Shown: one piece after another, positions 9,377 to 19,955 of the stretch
Numbering within the stretch: position 1 is the first letter of the stretch
Layout: every line of letters starts with the position of its first letter
NCBI GenBank assembly: GCA_977006965.1
Contig: OZ345382.1
Span: forward strand, 1,302,001-1,366,000
Direction: 5' to 3'
Length of the DNA stretch: 64,000 nt
From: Phymatolithon calcareum
Lineage: Eukaryota > Rhodophyta > Florideophyceae > Hapalidiales
Made by a program: the position numbers and the translations under genes
Notes under the pieces: generated by a model
Database searches by the model: none
What the model saw: the letters and a program-made list of their open reading frames with translations, nothing else
Told to the model about the DNA's origin: nothing

Positions 9377-12300
9377 ATGGACAACTCCCAGGGAACGCTG
9401 AAGGTCGAAAAGTTAAATGAGACCAATTTCCACGCTTGGAAACAGAAAATTCAGCTAGTACTATCATTCCGCGAACTCGACGAGTTCATAGAGGACGATC
9501 CACCGGCACGAGATTCCGAAGATTTCAAGCTCTGGCGTCGTAATGACAATAAAGCAAAGGCTATTATCGGTCTCTCGCTTTCAGACGAACATCTCGAGCA
9601 TGTGCAGGATGTCGAAACGGCCAAAGAAATGTGGACGTCGATTCTCAATATCTTCGAACGACACACTCTTTTGAACAAACTGGCCGCTAGACGCAAGTTC
9701 TACACTGCCACTATGCTCGAGGACGAGAAAATACTGCCCTATACGAACCGCATTCGCCAACTCGCATCCACCCTCAAGTCAATGGGTGTCGATATTGACG
9801 ATAAAGAAATGGCCATGGCTGTATTGAACGGACTTCCTGAACGCTACGACAGCTTGATAAGTGCACTTGATGCTCTCGGCAATGAAGACGAATCATTCTC
9901 ACTTGAATTTGTGAAGAGTCGACTACTCCAGGAAGAACAACGCATGTCAATGCGTGTCGAAGCATCAACCGTCAAAGCTGAGACTGCTGCACTTTTCACT
10001 GCCAGACGCGATGGAGAACGAATTCGTGACTACTGTGAACATTGTCATCGATCTGGACATAGAAGTGTGAAATGTTGGACCAAGTTTCCACACCTTGCTC
10101 CTGAAGGATACAAAAATCGGAATGGAAAGCAAACGAAACCAGCTGCATTCCTGACCGATGAATCTGAACATGTTCGAGTTATGTCCGATTCCGACTTTGT
10201 ATGCCTGATGGTCAAGGTGCGCGATTCTGATATTTCCGAGAAGTCAAAGTCATGGATTATTGACTCTGGTAGTACATCGCATATGACGTTCGATCGTTCA
10301 ATCTTCTGCTCATACACCAAAATGTCTTCAACCGTCGAAATGGGAACCAAAGCACAGGCCACAATCGCTGGAAAAGGTGATGTCATCATTACGCTTAACG
10401 TTAACGGCAAATCGTTAAAACGAAAGCTCAAGGACGTTATGCACATACCCGACTTCGGATACTCTCTATTGTCTGTCTCAAAAATGGATGAGTACGGATA
10501 TGGTATAACGTTCAAGAACAGCCGTTGCTATGTTAAAGCTCATCATGACACGATCGCAACAGGTACTCTACGCAAAAGTCTCTACTCTCTAGACCTTGCA
10601 GATGGAATTAAACTTAACGAAGTTTCCTGTTTCGCGAGCCTACAGCTCTGGCATGAACGACTTGCGCATGTTGACCACACTGGAATTACCGGAATGGTAA
10701 ACCATGGGGTGGTGAAAGGTGTAAAGATTGCTTCCAACTCACAGTCCGCACATCCATGTAATGGTTGTCTTGCCGGCAAAGGTCATCGTGCTCCAATTCC
10801 AAAGTCCAGAAGTTCTCGCTCCACCGCTGTTCTCGATCTCGTACATTCAGACGTTCTTGGTCCTATCGACATTCCGTCCCTTGGAGGATCACAGTACTTC
10901 ATCACATTCATCGATGATCACTCCAAGTGGACCACGGTATTCACCATGCGAAAGAAATCGGAGAGCTTTGAGTGTTTTCGGAAGTTTCACAAGTACGCTG
11001 AAACCCATACAGGTAGAAAGCTTAAGCACTTGAACATACAGGACTTCTCGAAAGCACCAAAGCTCAAAGCAATTAGGACAGACAATGGAGGCGAGTACCT
11101 TTCAAACGAGTTCAAGGCATATCTTGCGGAACACGGCATCCATCAACAGCTCACAGTCGCTTACACCCCACAGCAAAATGGGGTGGCTGAACGCATGAAC
11201 CGCACACTTCTCAACTTAGTGCGCTCGATGCTCCATCACAGGGGCATCGAGAAGAAGTTCTGGGCTGAAGCGTTGGCAACTGCTGTGTATGTGCGCAACC
11301 GAGTTACGTCAAGAGGACTTCCTTCGAACACGACCCCCCATCACATATGGATGGGTGCCCCTCCAGATTTGGGACACTTGCGCGTATTTGGCGCCAAGTG
11401 TTGGTACGTGATTCCGAAGAAGAAAGTGAAGAAACTCGACAGTCGTACTCGTGAGGCGGTTATGCTGGGATACTCGTTGGCATCAAAAGGGTATAAGCTG
11501 TGGGATGCGGACTTGCGGAAAGTGATTGTGTCAAGGGACGTGACGTTCAATGAATCGGAATTCGGATTCGATGAGACCGAAACCAATGTATCACTTGAAA
11601 CTCCTCAGATCAAACTGATTGATGATACGGTTGAAGGTAAGGTCATTTTGGATGTAGATGATAAGAGCATCGAGAAGGACATTGACGAAGGTGAGCAAGC
11701 AGATGGTGGAGAACAACCTATATCTCCATCTGGTTCTGACGAAACATCTCCGATGATCGCCAAACCCATTCTGCGTAGGTCAGCTCGGGTCTCAAAACCA
11801 CCCACTGACTTCTGGAACGCTCCCTCGCATACTGCTATGCTGGCCTTCGAGTCCGTCAACCTTGCATCTGAAACCGGTTTGTCTTCTCATCAAGTGCCTC
11901 AGACCTTCAAGGAAGCGACTTCAATTAAAAATGTCGACTTCTGGTCTCCGGGCATTGAGAATGAACACTCGTCACTAACCCGCAACAACACTTGGAAGTT
12001 GGTCACTCGCAAGCCTGGCATGAACGTTCTACCGTGCAATATGTCTTCAAGGTCAAGGATACAGGCCCTAAAGCTCGCATTGTTGCGAAAGGGTTCCGAC
12101 AGGTGCATGGGGTGGACTACGGTGAAACGTATGCCCCAGTCGTAAAGTTCACCTCGATTCGTATCCTACTTGCAACCGTTGCTGTCCATGATTTGGAACT
12201 ATACCAAATGGATGTTGTTACGGCTTTCTTGCATGGTGACCTTGACGAAGACATCTACATGGAGGTTCCGTCTGGATTTCGTGATCCCAAGCGTCCTGAC

Positions 12301-13443
12301 CTTGTTTGCAAGCTCTTGAAGGCACTATACGGCCTGAAGCAAGCACCGCGACAGTGGCATGCCAAAATCGACAAGTTCCTCATCGACGAGCTCGGCTTCT
12401 CAAGTAGTCCCAATGATCCTTGTCTTTATGTCCGGCATAAGTCAAGCAGCATTATGATCATCGCGCTATATGTGGATGACTTGCTGATTGCCGGAAACGA
12501 TACTTCTGCTATTTCGTGGATCAAGGGGGAGCTGAACAAGCGATTCGAGATGAAGGACCTTGGAGAAGCTAGTGTTTGTCTTGGACTTGAAATTCGCCGA
12601 GATCGCGCACTTCGAACTCTTCACCTCTCGCAGTCGGTTTACGCTCAGTCCGTGTTGGAACGTTTCGGGATGGAGAACTCGAAACCAGCACCAACCCCTA
12701 TGGAGTCAAGCAACAAGAACACCGGAACCGAAGAAGTCGACATCACGCAGCTCGTCGATGAACAAGTTCCATACCGTCCAGCCATCGGAAGTCTCATGTA
12801 CTTGATGGTTGGTACACGCCCAGACATCTCGGACTCGGTCGGAAAGCTGTCTTCGTTCTGCGAAAAGCCTCTGAAACGTCACTGGATGGGCGTGAAGCGT
12901 GTTCTGCGATATATTGCGGGTACTCGAGATCACGGAATTTTGTTCGGTGGAAGTGGGAGTTTGGTTCCAATCGGTTACACGGATGCGGATTGGGCGGGAT
13001 GTGTTGAGACAAGACGGTCCACGAGTGGCTATGTGTTCCTTCTTGCAGGGGGAGCCATAAGCTGGCGCTCAAAGAAGCAAACCATCGTCGCCACTTCAAC
13101 ATGCGAAGCGGAATACATCGCTTCGTGTGCCGCCGCCAAGGAATCTGTCTGGTTGTCAAGACTCATTGCCGATGTTCAAGGTCTCGAGAAGCCATCCGCC
13201 ATGACTCTGTACACGGACAGTCAAAGTGCGATCGCGACCGGGCGAAACGCGGCTATCACTCAGAGGAACAAGCACATAGACATCCAATATCACTATGTTC
13301 GTGATGTGGTTGCCACGGGCAAGATATCAATCAAGTATTGTAGTACTGAGTTGATGATTGCGGATGCACTCACCAAGCCACTCGATCGTGTCAAGACGGC
13401 CAAGTTCGCACAAGACATGGGAATATGCGCGAGGAGGTCGTAG
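9377..13443 (+). pseudogene. gag-pol: E5 gag-pol with a single frameshift in RT
   Basis: The first ATG (MDNSQ) opens a frame with gag (UBN2-type), zinc knuckle CX2CX4HX4C from residue 220, protease DSG at residue 296, integrase zinc finger H426/H431 and C461/C464, and D492, D569, E605 (D,D35E). At about 12040, in the RT start CKYVF, one G present in sister copies is missing, so the first frame ends at 12145. RT (YVDD at 12469-12480) and RNase H continue in the next frame from about 12040 to the TAG at 13441-13443. Everything else is intact. With both LTRs identical, the deletion may be recent, inherited from a helper-dependent parent, or a sequencing error. Confidence 0.92.
12519..12531 (+). 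promoter_or_regulatory. Internal copy of the polypurine tract in RT (E5)
   Basis: GATCAAGGGGGAG inside the WIKGELN codons is identical over 13 bases to the 3' purine tract at 13452-13464. The AAGGGGGAG core recurs at this place in the family A and B copies. It is a candidate central polypurine tract, as known in lentiviruses and Ty1; function here is unproven. Confidence 0.45.
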
Positions 13444-13451
13444 TGTGCCTC

Positions 13452-13464
13452 GATCAAGGGGGAG
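13452..13464 (+). promoter_or_regulatory. E5 3' polypurine tract
   Basis: GATCAAGGGGGAG ends directly at the TG of the 3' LTR, the expected plus-strand primer position. Confidence 0.85.
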
Positions 13465-13910
13465 TGTTGGAAGTGTGATTGCTTGGAGCTCTAGTCGCAA
13501 ACACACTTCAATATCAAGGTATGATCTCGGTACACGTGTACACGTGTCAAGTCGAATGTCAAAGTGTCTCAGAACTTTGAATCAAGAAGATTGGCAGTGA
13601 CACGTGTCAAAGTATGATAAGAGTATGATAATCATACTCCCCTCACTCAGTAGATGATTCTTGATTTTTTTTCCTGTTACACGTGTCATATGATAGTATG
13701 ACAAATTTGTTTAGGGTTAGTGTGTCTCCGTCGTCAGTTAGGGTTTTGATCAAGTCTGGTTGTGTTCTCTGGTCTATATAGTCTTGACCTGAGGTCCGCC
13801 AAGTGAATAAACCAAGGAACTCATTCTCACCTAACTCCACTTCTCCTTCACCAATCTTCACCAACCAAACTTTTCCAATCTCCTAATCTTATCCCTAACC
13901 TCCAACAACA
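13465..13910 (+). repeat. 3' LTR of E5 (446 bp)
   Basis: Same length as, and identical by eye to, 8350-8795. It is followed by the TSD copy GTCGA and the resumed gag of E4. Confidence 0.95.
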
Positions 13911-15079
13911 GTCGATATCGACGACAAAGAAATGGCAATGGCTGTACTTAACGGACTTCCAGAAAGGTACGATAGCTTAATCAGTGCACTCGATGCTCTT
14001 GGGAACGAGGATGAGTCATTCTCTCTGGAATTTGTGAAGAGCAGACTTTTGCAAGAGGAGCAACGCATGTCTATGATAGTCGAAGCATCAACCGTCAAAT
14101 CTGAAACTGCCGCACTGTTCACTGCAAGACGAGATGGAGAACGCATTCGTGACCACTGCGACCATTGTCATCGATCCGGACATAAGAGCCATAAATGTTG
14201 GACCAAATTTCCTCACCTTGCTCCAGATGGATACAAACGTCGGAATGAAAAGCAAACAAAACCATCTGCATTTCTGACTGATGAGTCCGTACCAAGTCGA
14301 GTGATGTCCGATTCCGACTTTGTATGCCTCATGGCAAATGTGCGCAGCTCCGACATCCCGAAAACTCTAAGTCATAGATCATTGACTCTGGAAGTACATC
14401 GCACATGACATTCGATCGTTCGATCTTCTGCTCGTATACTGAAATGTCGTCAACTGTCGAAATGGGAACAAAAGCTAAAGCCACAATTGCAGGCAAAGGT
14501 GATGCCATCATTACGCTCAATGTCAATGGGAAGCCGTCGAAATGCAAACTGAAGGATGTTATGCACATACCGGACTTTGGATACTCTTTACTATCGGTAT
14601 CCAAAATGGATGAGTATGGATATGGGTTTACGTTCAAGAACAGGCGTTGTTATGTTAATGCACATCATGACACGATTGCTACAGGTACACTTCGCAAGAG
14701 TCTCTACTCACTTGACCTTGCAGATGAAAATAAAGTTACCGAAGTTTCCTATTTCGCTAGCCTCCAGCTTTGGCATGAACGTCTCGCTCATGTCCATCCT
14801 TCTGGTATCTCTGATATGGTACGTCATGGGGTGGTCAAAGGTGTAAAAATTTCTCCCAGTCCGATCTCAGTGCATCCCTGCAAAGGTTGTCTCGCCGGCA
14901 AAGGTCATCGCGATCCTATCCCAAAGTCTAGTAGTACTTGTTCTGAAGCTGTCCTCAACCTCGTACATTCCGACGTCTTAGGTCCTATCGACATTCCATC
15001 ACTTGGAGGCTCTCGATACTTCATCACATTCATAGATGATCACTCCAAGTGGACCACGGTATACACCATGCGAAGAAAG

Positions 15080-15495
15080 TGTTGGAAATGTGACTGCTTG
15101 GAGCTCTTATCGCAGTACACATTATCCTTTCTCATAAGTCTCTAACCATTTCTCATATGTTATGATAGAATCAATCCAGGTTTTTTCATCTTTACTGACA
15201 ATGTAGCAGTTCAATCAATTTCTTGATTGATCTTGTTATTGTCAGTAATTCAATCATTTTAGTTGATTGAATCAATCACAGTTAGTAGTGCAATGAGCAT
15301 CAGAAGTCTTATCATACCTCAATCTGAGGCCTATATAAGACCCGGATCTGAAGCCCCGACTCAATAAACCAAGGAACATCTCACAACCAACCCAACCATC
15401 TCAACCATCTCAACCACCTCAACCATCTCAACCATCTCAACCATCTCAACCACCTCGACCATCTCAACCATCAACAACCAAACCTCCATCCAACA
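15080..15495 (+). repeat. 5' LTR of E6 (family B, 416 bp)
   Basis: It begins TGTTGGAAATGTGACTGC and ends CCATCCAACA. It has TATATAAG near 15342-15349, AATAAA near 15365 and an array of CATCTCAACC-type 10-mers from about 15394 to 15475. The array is longer than in the 3' LTR of the same element. Confidence 0.94.
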
Positions 15496-15509
15496 GGTTA
15501 TTGGCCCAG
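15496..15509 (+). promoter_or_regulatory. E6 primer binding site, one mismatch
   Basis: It reads GGTTATTGGCCCAG; one G of the usual GGTTATGGGCCCAG is T, which also removes the ATG of the short leader frame. Confidence 0.8.
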
Positions 15510-16089
15510 ATAACGCGTAATCAACCAGCGCTATCACCTTACCGAGGGTTCCTCCTTCCCTCTCGGCAATTCATTCTCAACCAATTTTCATCATCAAAAG
15601 GTTTAAAACCCTGTGGTATCTGCGCCATCCATCGGCCACCCTAAAGCGACTCTGCACAGAGTATAATCTACGAAACAGTCTGACAACATCCGTGCTCTGC
15701 TACGTGGTGAAAGGGATATACGCTTGAGAAATCGAGTAGTCTTCCGAGTATCCACCTGGACGCATCTCGGCTCTGCAGAATTCTGTTGTGTGATTGGAAG
15801 GGAATCTGAAAGACTTGTTGGAGTACGGTTTACCGATTTGAAAGACAGTCTGCCACGCACAGCGCGTGGTCAGTAGGCCCCGTATACTCATCTTCAAGGA
15901 AAAGGTCGCAAATATAGCCTCACGAAGTACTTGCTCGGTGGGGTGTGCCAACATCAACATTGGAATTTAGGACATTGGAATTGACGGATACGTCTTGCAG
16001 TGCGTGTTGTCGGCTGCAGGTTCAGGTGTACCAAAACGCCACAAGACGTAAACGGCCTAGAGCCAGCCCTATCTTCAAGAGGTATACGG
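15510..16089 (+). other. E6 leader, joined to pol by deletion
   Basis: A family B leader of the E8 type (compare 33159-33735). It contains one copy of the CTTGCAG/CTGCAGG hairpin (15994-16000 with 16014-16020). Near 16075-16100 the leader block GGTATACGGCC runs straight into the ATGATGAGATTATCGCC of pol. A short GCCAT/CACAT-like similarity at the join fits a microhomology or template-switch deletion. Confidence 0.75.
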
Positions 16090-19000
16090 CCAAGAGCCAT
16101 GATGAGATTATCGCCCAAGGTACTCTCCGCAAAGATCTATACATTCTAGATCGTCCGGAGAACAAACCCATGTCCAAGGAAACATCCCTCGTCAGCCTAC
16201 AGCTATGGCACGAGCGTCTCGCGCATGTCAGTCCTACTGGAATCTCCGCCATGGCACGCCATGGGGTTGTAAAAGGATTGCATATCGATCCAGGGTCTTC
16301 GTCGGACAATGTATGCAAAGGTTGCATTGCTGGGAAAGCACATCGTGCTCCTATCCCGAAGTCTAGTGGTTCTCGGTCGGACGCACTTCTCGATCTCGTG
16401 CATTCCGACGTTCTCGGTCCAATTGACATCCCATCACTAGGAGGCTCTCGGTATTTCATCACGTTTATCGATGATCACTCCAAATGGACCACAGTTTTCA
16501 CCATGCGAAAGAAGTCCGCGAGCTTCAAGGGCTTTCAGAAATTTCACAAATACGCAGAAACACACACCGGAAGAAAGATGAAATACCTCAACGTACATCA
16601 ATTCTCACCGGCACCTAAGCTCAAAGCTATTCGGACCGATAACGGAGGAGAATACTTGTCAAATGAGTTCAAGTCATATCTTTCCGATCACGGCATTCAC
16701 CATCAACTCACCGTTGCTTACACTCCTCAACAGAATGGGGTGGCTGAGCGCATGAACCGCACTTTACTCAACTTAGTGCGCTCGATGCTTCATCACAAAG
16801 GCATCGAGAAGAAGTTCTGGGCTGAAGCACTGTCAACTGCTGTGTATGTCCGAAATCGAGTTACGTCGCGAGGACTTCCTTCGAACACGACCCCCCATCA
16901 CATGTGGATGGGAGCCGCACCAAACTTGGAACACTTACGCGTATTTGGCGCTAAGTGTTGGTACGTGATTCCGAAAAAGAAGGTCAAGAAACTCGACTCT
17001 CGCACTCGTGAAGCGATCATGATGGGATACTCGTTTGCATCTAAGGGATACAAGCTATGGGATCCTAATGCATGCAAGGTGATCGTATCTCGGGATGTTA
17101 TATTTGACGAATCGGCATGCGAAACTGAGAATCCTAAAACGGATATACCAATCAGCTTTCCAAATGCAGGGTTTGACCAAAGCTTTCACGATGCTTTTGA
17201 AACCGAGGAAGCTACCGAAATTCCTCCAGCGATCATCAAGGTCGAGCAGAAACCCAAGTATGCCAACATCCGTGAGGTTGCTGTGAAAGCCGAGGACGTT
17301 GCAGTGGAGGGTACCATGGGCGAACGACAGGACAACGGTGATGGTCAGCACAGTATCTCTAAAGAAGAATCTATCTCAACTTCTAATGCTGACGCAACTC
17401 CTGAGTTAGTCGCAAAACCCATACTTCGTCGATCCACCCGTGTCTCAAAGCCACCAAATTATTTCTGGAATTCTGGTCCACATACAGCCATGTTGGCTCT
17501 CGAATCCGCCAACTTTGCAACTGAAACTGCTTTGTCTTCTCAAGAAGTTCCGCAGACTTTCAGAAGCGCGACGTCTAAAGACAACGTTGACTATTGGTCC
17601 CCTGCGATTGAGAAAGAACACTCATCTCTCATGCGCAACAAGACTTGGACATTAGTACCACGCGAATCCTGTTGTTGGAGGTTAAGGATGAGATGAGGTG
17701 AAGGAAAAAGTTTAGTTGGAGTGAATTGGTTGCGTAGAAGATGAGTTGTGAGTGAATGAGTTCCTTGGTTTATTCACTTGGCGGACTTCAGGACAAGACT
17801 ATATAGACCTGAGAACACAACCAGACTTGATCAAAACCCTAACTGACGACGGAGACACACTAACCCTAAACAAGTTTGTCATACTATCATATGACACGTG
17901 TAACATGAAAAATCAAGAATCATCTACTGAGTGAGGGGAGTATGATTATCATACTCTTATCATACTTTGACACGTGGCACTGCCAATCTTCTTGATTCAA
18001 GGTTCTGAGACACTTTGACATTCGACTTGACACGTGTACACGTGTACCGAGATCATACCTTGATATTGAAGTGTGTTTGGGACTAGAGCTCCAAGCAATC
18101 ACACTTTCAACAAATCCGGAATGAACGTTCTCCCTTGCAAATATGTGTTTAAAGTCAAGGACACTGGCCCGAAAGCTCGCATTGTCGCGAAAGGGTTCCG
18201 ACAGGTGCACGGTGTGGATTACGGCGAAACATATGCCCCAGTCGTGAAGTTCACATCAATTCGGATTCTTCTCGCCACGGTGGCAGTTCATGATCTCGAA
18301 CTTGTCCGACTGGATGTCGTCACTGCATTCTTACATGGAGACTTGGATGAAGATATTTACATGGACGTTCCCGCCGGATTTCGCGATCCCAAGCGTCCTG
18401 ACTTCGTGTGTAAACTGTTGAAGACACTCTACGGGATAAAACAAGCTCCCCGACAATGGCATGCTAAGATTGATGATTTCTTAATCAATGAACTCGGATT
18501 TACAAGCAGTCCGAATGACCCGTGTGTTTATGTTCGGCACACATCCAAGAGCATTATGATCATTGCATTGTACGTCGATGACTTGCTCATTGCTGGCAAC
18601 GATAATGTTGCCATTGCTTGGATGAAGGGGGAGCTTAACCGGCGATTCGAGATGAAGTATCTTGGAAACGCAAGCGTATTCCTCGGATTGGAGATCCGTC
18701 GGGATCGTGATCTCCGAACATTACACCTATCGCAGAAGTCGTACGCGGAAACCGTTTTGAAGCGGTTTAACTTGGAAAATTCGAAACCGGTACCAACGCC
18801 GATGGAGCCTTACAAGAAAACCAGTACCGTGCATGAACTCGACATCACAGATTCTGTTTCATCTGAGGTTCCGTATCGACCTGCAATTGGAAGCGTTATG
18901 TATCTGATGGTTGGAAGTCGGGCGGATATCTCGGATGCTGTCGGAAAACTCTCTTCCTTCTGTGAGAATCCACTGCAAATCCATTGGACGGCTGTTAAGC

Positions 19001-19545
19001 GTGTTTTACGTTACATCGCCGGAACTCGTGATCATGGGATTCTATTTGGCAAAGACAGAAGGTTGACTCCAGTGGGGTATAGCGACTCCGACTGGGCAGG
19101 CTGTCAAGAAACTCGCAAGTCGACAAGTGGATACGTCTTCATGCTTGCAGGGGGAGCAATTAGCTGGCGATCCAAGAAGCAAACCATTGTCGCGACATCG
19201 TCATGTGAGGCTGAATACATTGCAGCATGTGCCGCCGCGAAAGAAGCAGTCTGGCTTTCGCGATTGGTTTCGGACATACTTGGTTTCAGCAAGCCATCTC
19301 GCATCCTCATCTTCTCGGACAACCAAGGCGCTATATCATCCACTCAGAACGAGGCAATTACCCAACGAAACAAACATATTGATATTCAATATCACTATGT
19401 TCGCGAAGCTGTGGCAACCGAGAAAGTGGAATTCAAGTACTGTCCGACGGAGTGCATGGTCGCTGATGCACTTACGAAACCCCTAAGTCGAATCAAAGTA
19501 TCCGAGTTCGCGAAAAAGATGGGGTTGCATCCTGCACGTTCGTAA
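16090..19545 (+). pseudogene. pol: E6 gag-less pol, split by S2
   Basis: The frame starts within the pre-integrase domain (DEIIAQGTLRKDLY), continues through the integrase zinc finger (HERLAH, C.GC), core (HSDVLG, RTDNGGEY, GVAERMNR) and linker to 17669, is interrupted by S2, and resumes at 18118 with RT (YVDDLLIAG near 18570) and RNase H to the TAA at 19543-19545. No gag, knuckle or protease remains. Apart from the deletion and S2 the pol frame is open. The deletion probably predates insertion, since the element is bounded by intact LTRs and a perfect TSD; it would then have needed proteins from another copy. Confidence 0.88.
17670..18112 (-). repeat. Solo LTR S2 (family A), TSD AATCC
   Basis: 443 bp, flanked by AATCC at 17665-17669 and 18113-18117, in the RT linker of E6. 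Its terminus reads TGTTGAAAG (minus strand) rather than TGTTGGAAG. The same change and only about one base difference in total are seen in S3 (29759-30201), so both derive from one recent source. Confidence 0.94.
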
Positions 19546-19566
19546 GCTTCTTCGATCGAGGGGGAG

Positions 19567-19955
19567 TGTTGGAAATGTGACTGCTTGGAGCTCTTATCGC
19601 AGTACACAGTATCCTTTCTCATAAGTCTCTAACAATTTCTCATATGTTATGATAGAATCAATCCATGTTTTTTCATCGTTACTGACAATGTAGCAGTTCA
19701 ATCAATTTCTTGATTGATCTTGTTATTGTCAGTAATTCAATCATTTTAGTTGATTGAATCAATCACAGTTAGTAGTGCAATGAGCATCAGAAGTCTTATC
19801 ATACCTCAATCTGAGGCCTATATAAGACCCGGATCTGAAGCCCCGACTCAATAAACCAAGGAACATCTCACAACCAACCCAACCATCTCAACCATCTCAA
19901 CCACCTCAACCATCTCAACCATCTCAACCATCAACAACCAAACCTCCATCCAACA
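19567..19955 (+). repeat. 3' LTR of E6 (family B, 389 bp)
   Basis: The partner of 15080-15495. It is 27 bp shorter, mainly from fewer CATCTCAACC-type repeats, with a few base changes elsewhere (for example CACAGTATC against CACATTATC). Confidence 0.94.

Larger units (their letters stand above)
8350..13910 (+). mobile_element. E5: full-length family A element, TSD GTCGA
   Basis: A 5561-bp element inserted in the gag of E4. GTCGA occurs at 8345-8349 and 13911-13915. It has two 446-bp LTRs that I read as identical base for base, the primer site, leader, gag-pol and purine tract in order. LTR identity marks it as one of the youngest insertions here. Confidence 0.95.
15080..19955 (+). mobile_element. 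E6: family B element with internal deletion, TSD GAAAG
   Basis: 4876 bp, inserted in the integrase of E4. GAAAG lies at 15075-15079 and 19956-19960. LTRs are 15080-15495 and 19567-19955, and the purine tract GAGGGGGAG is at 19558-19566. The leader joins the middle of pol near 16090, so gag, protease and about 1.3 kb in all are missing compared with E8. The solo LTR S2 lies inside it. Confidence 0.94.

Noticed and set aside
10045-10515. A roughly 156-codon antisense open frame over protease/integrase, repeated in E5, E7, E11, E14 and E15
   Set aside because: It is the reverse-strand shadow of a conserved coding region; it recurs only because the copies are nearly identical, and it has no promoter or domain of its own.
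12030-12050. Programmed ribosomal frameshift in E5
   Set aside because: E7, E8 and E11 are in one frame at this site, and no slippery heptamer or conserved pseudoknot is seen; a simple one-base deletion fits better.
15394-15475. Short regularly repeated CATCTCAACC units as a possible CRISPR-like array
   Set aside because: The repeats are 10 bp, directly tandem, without unique spacers, and lie inside an LTR.
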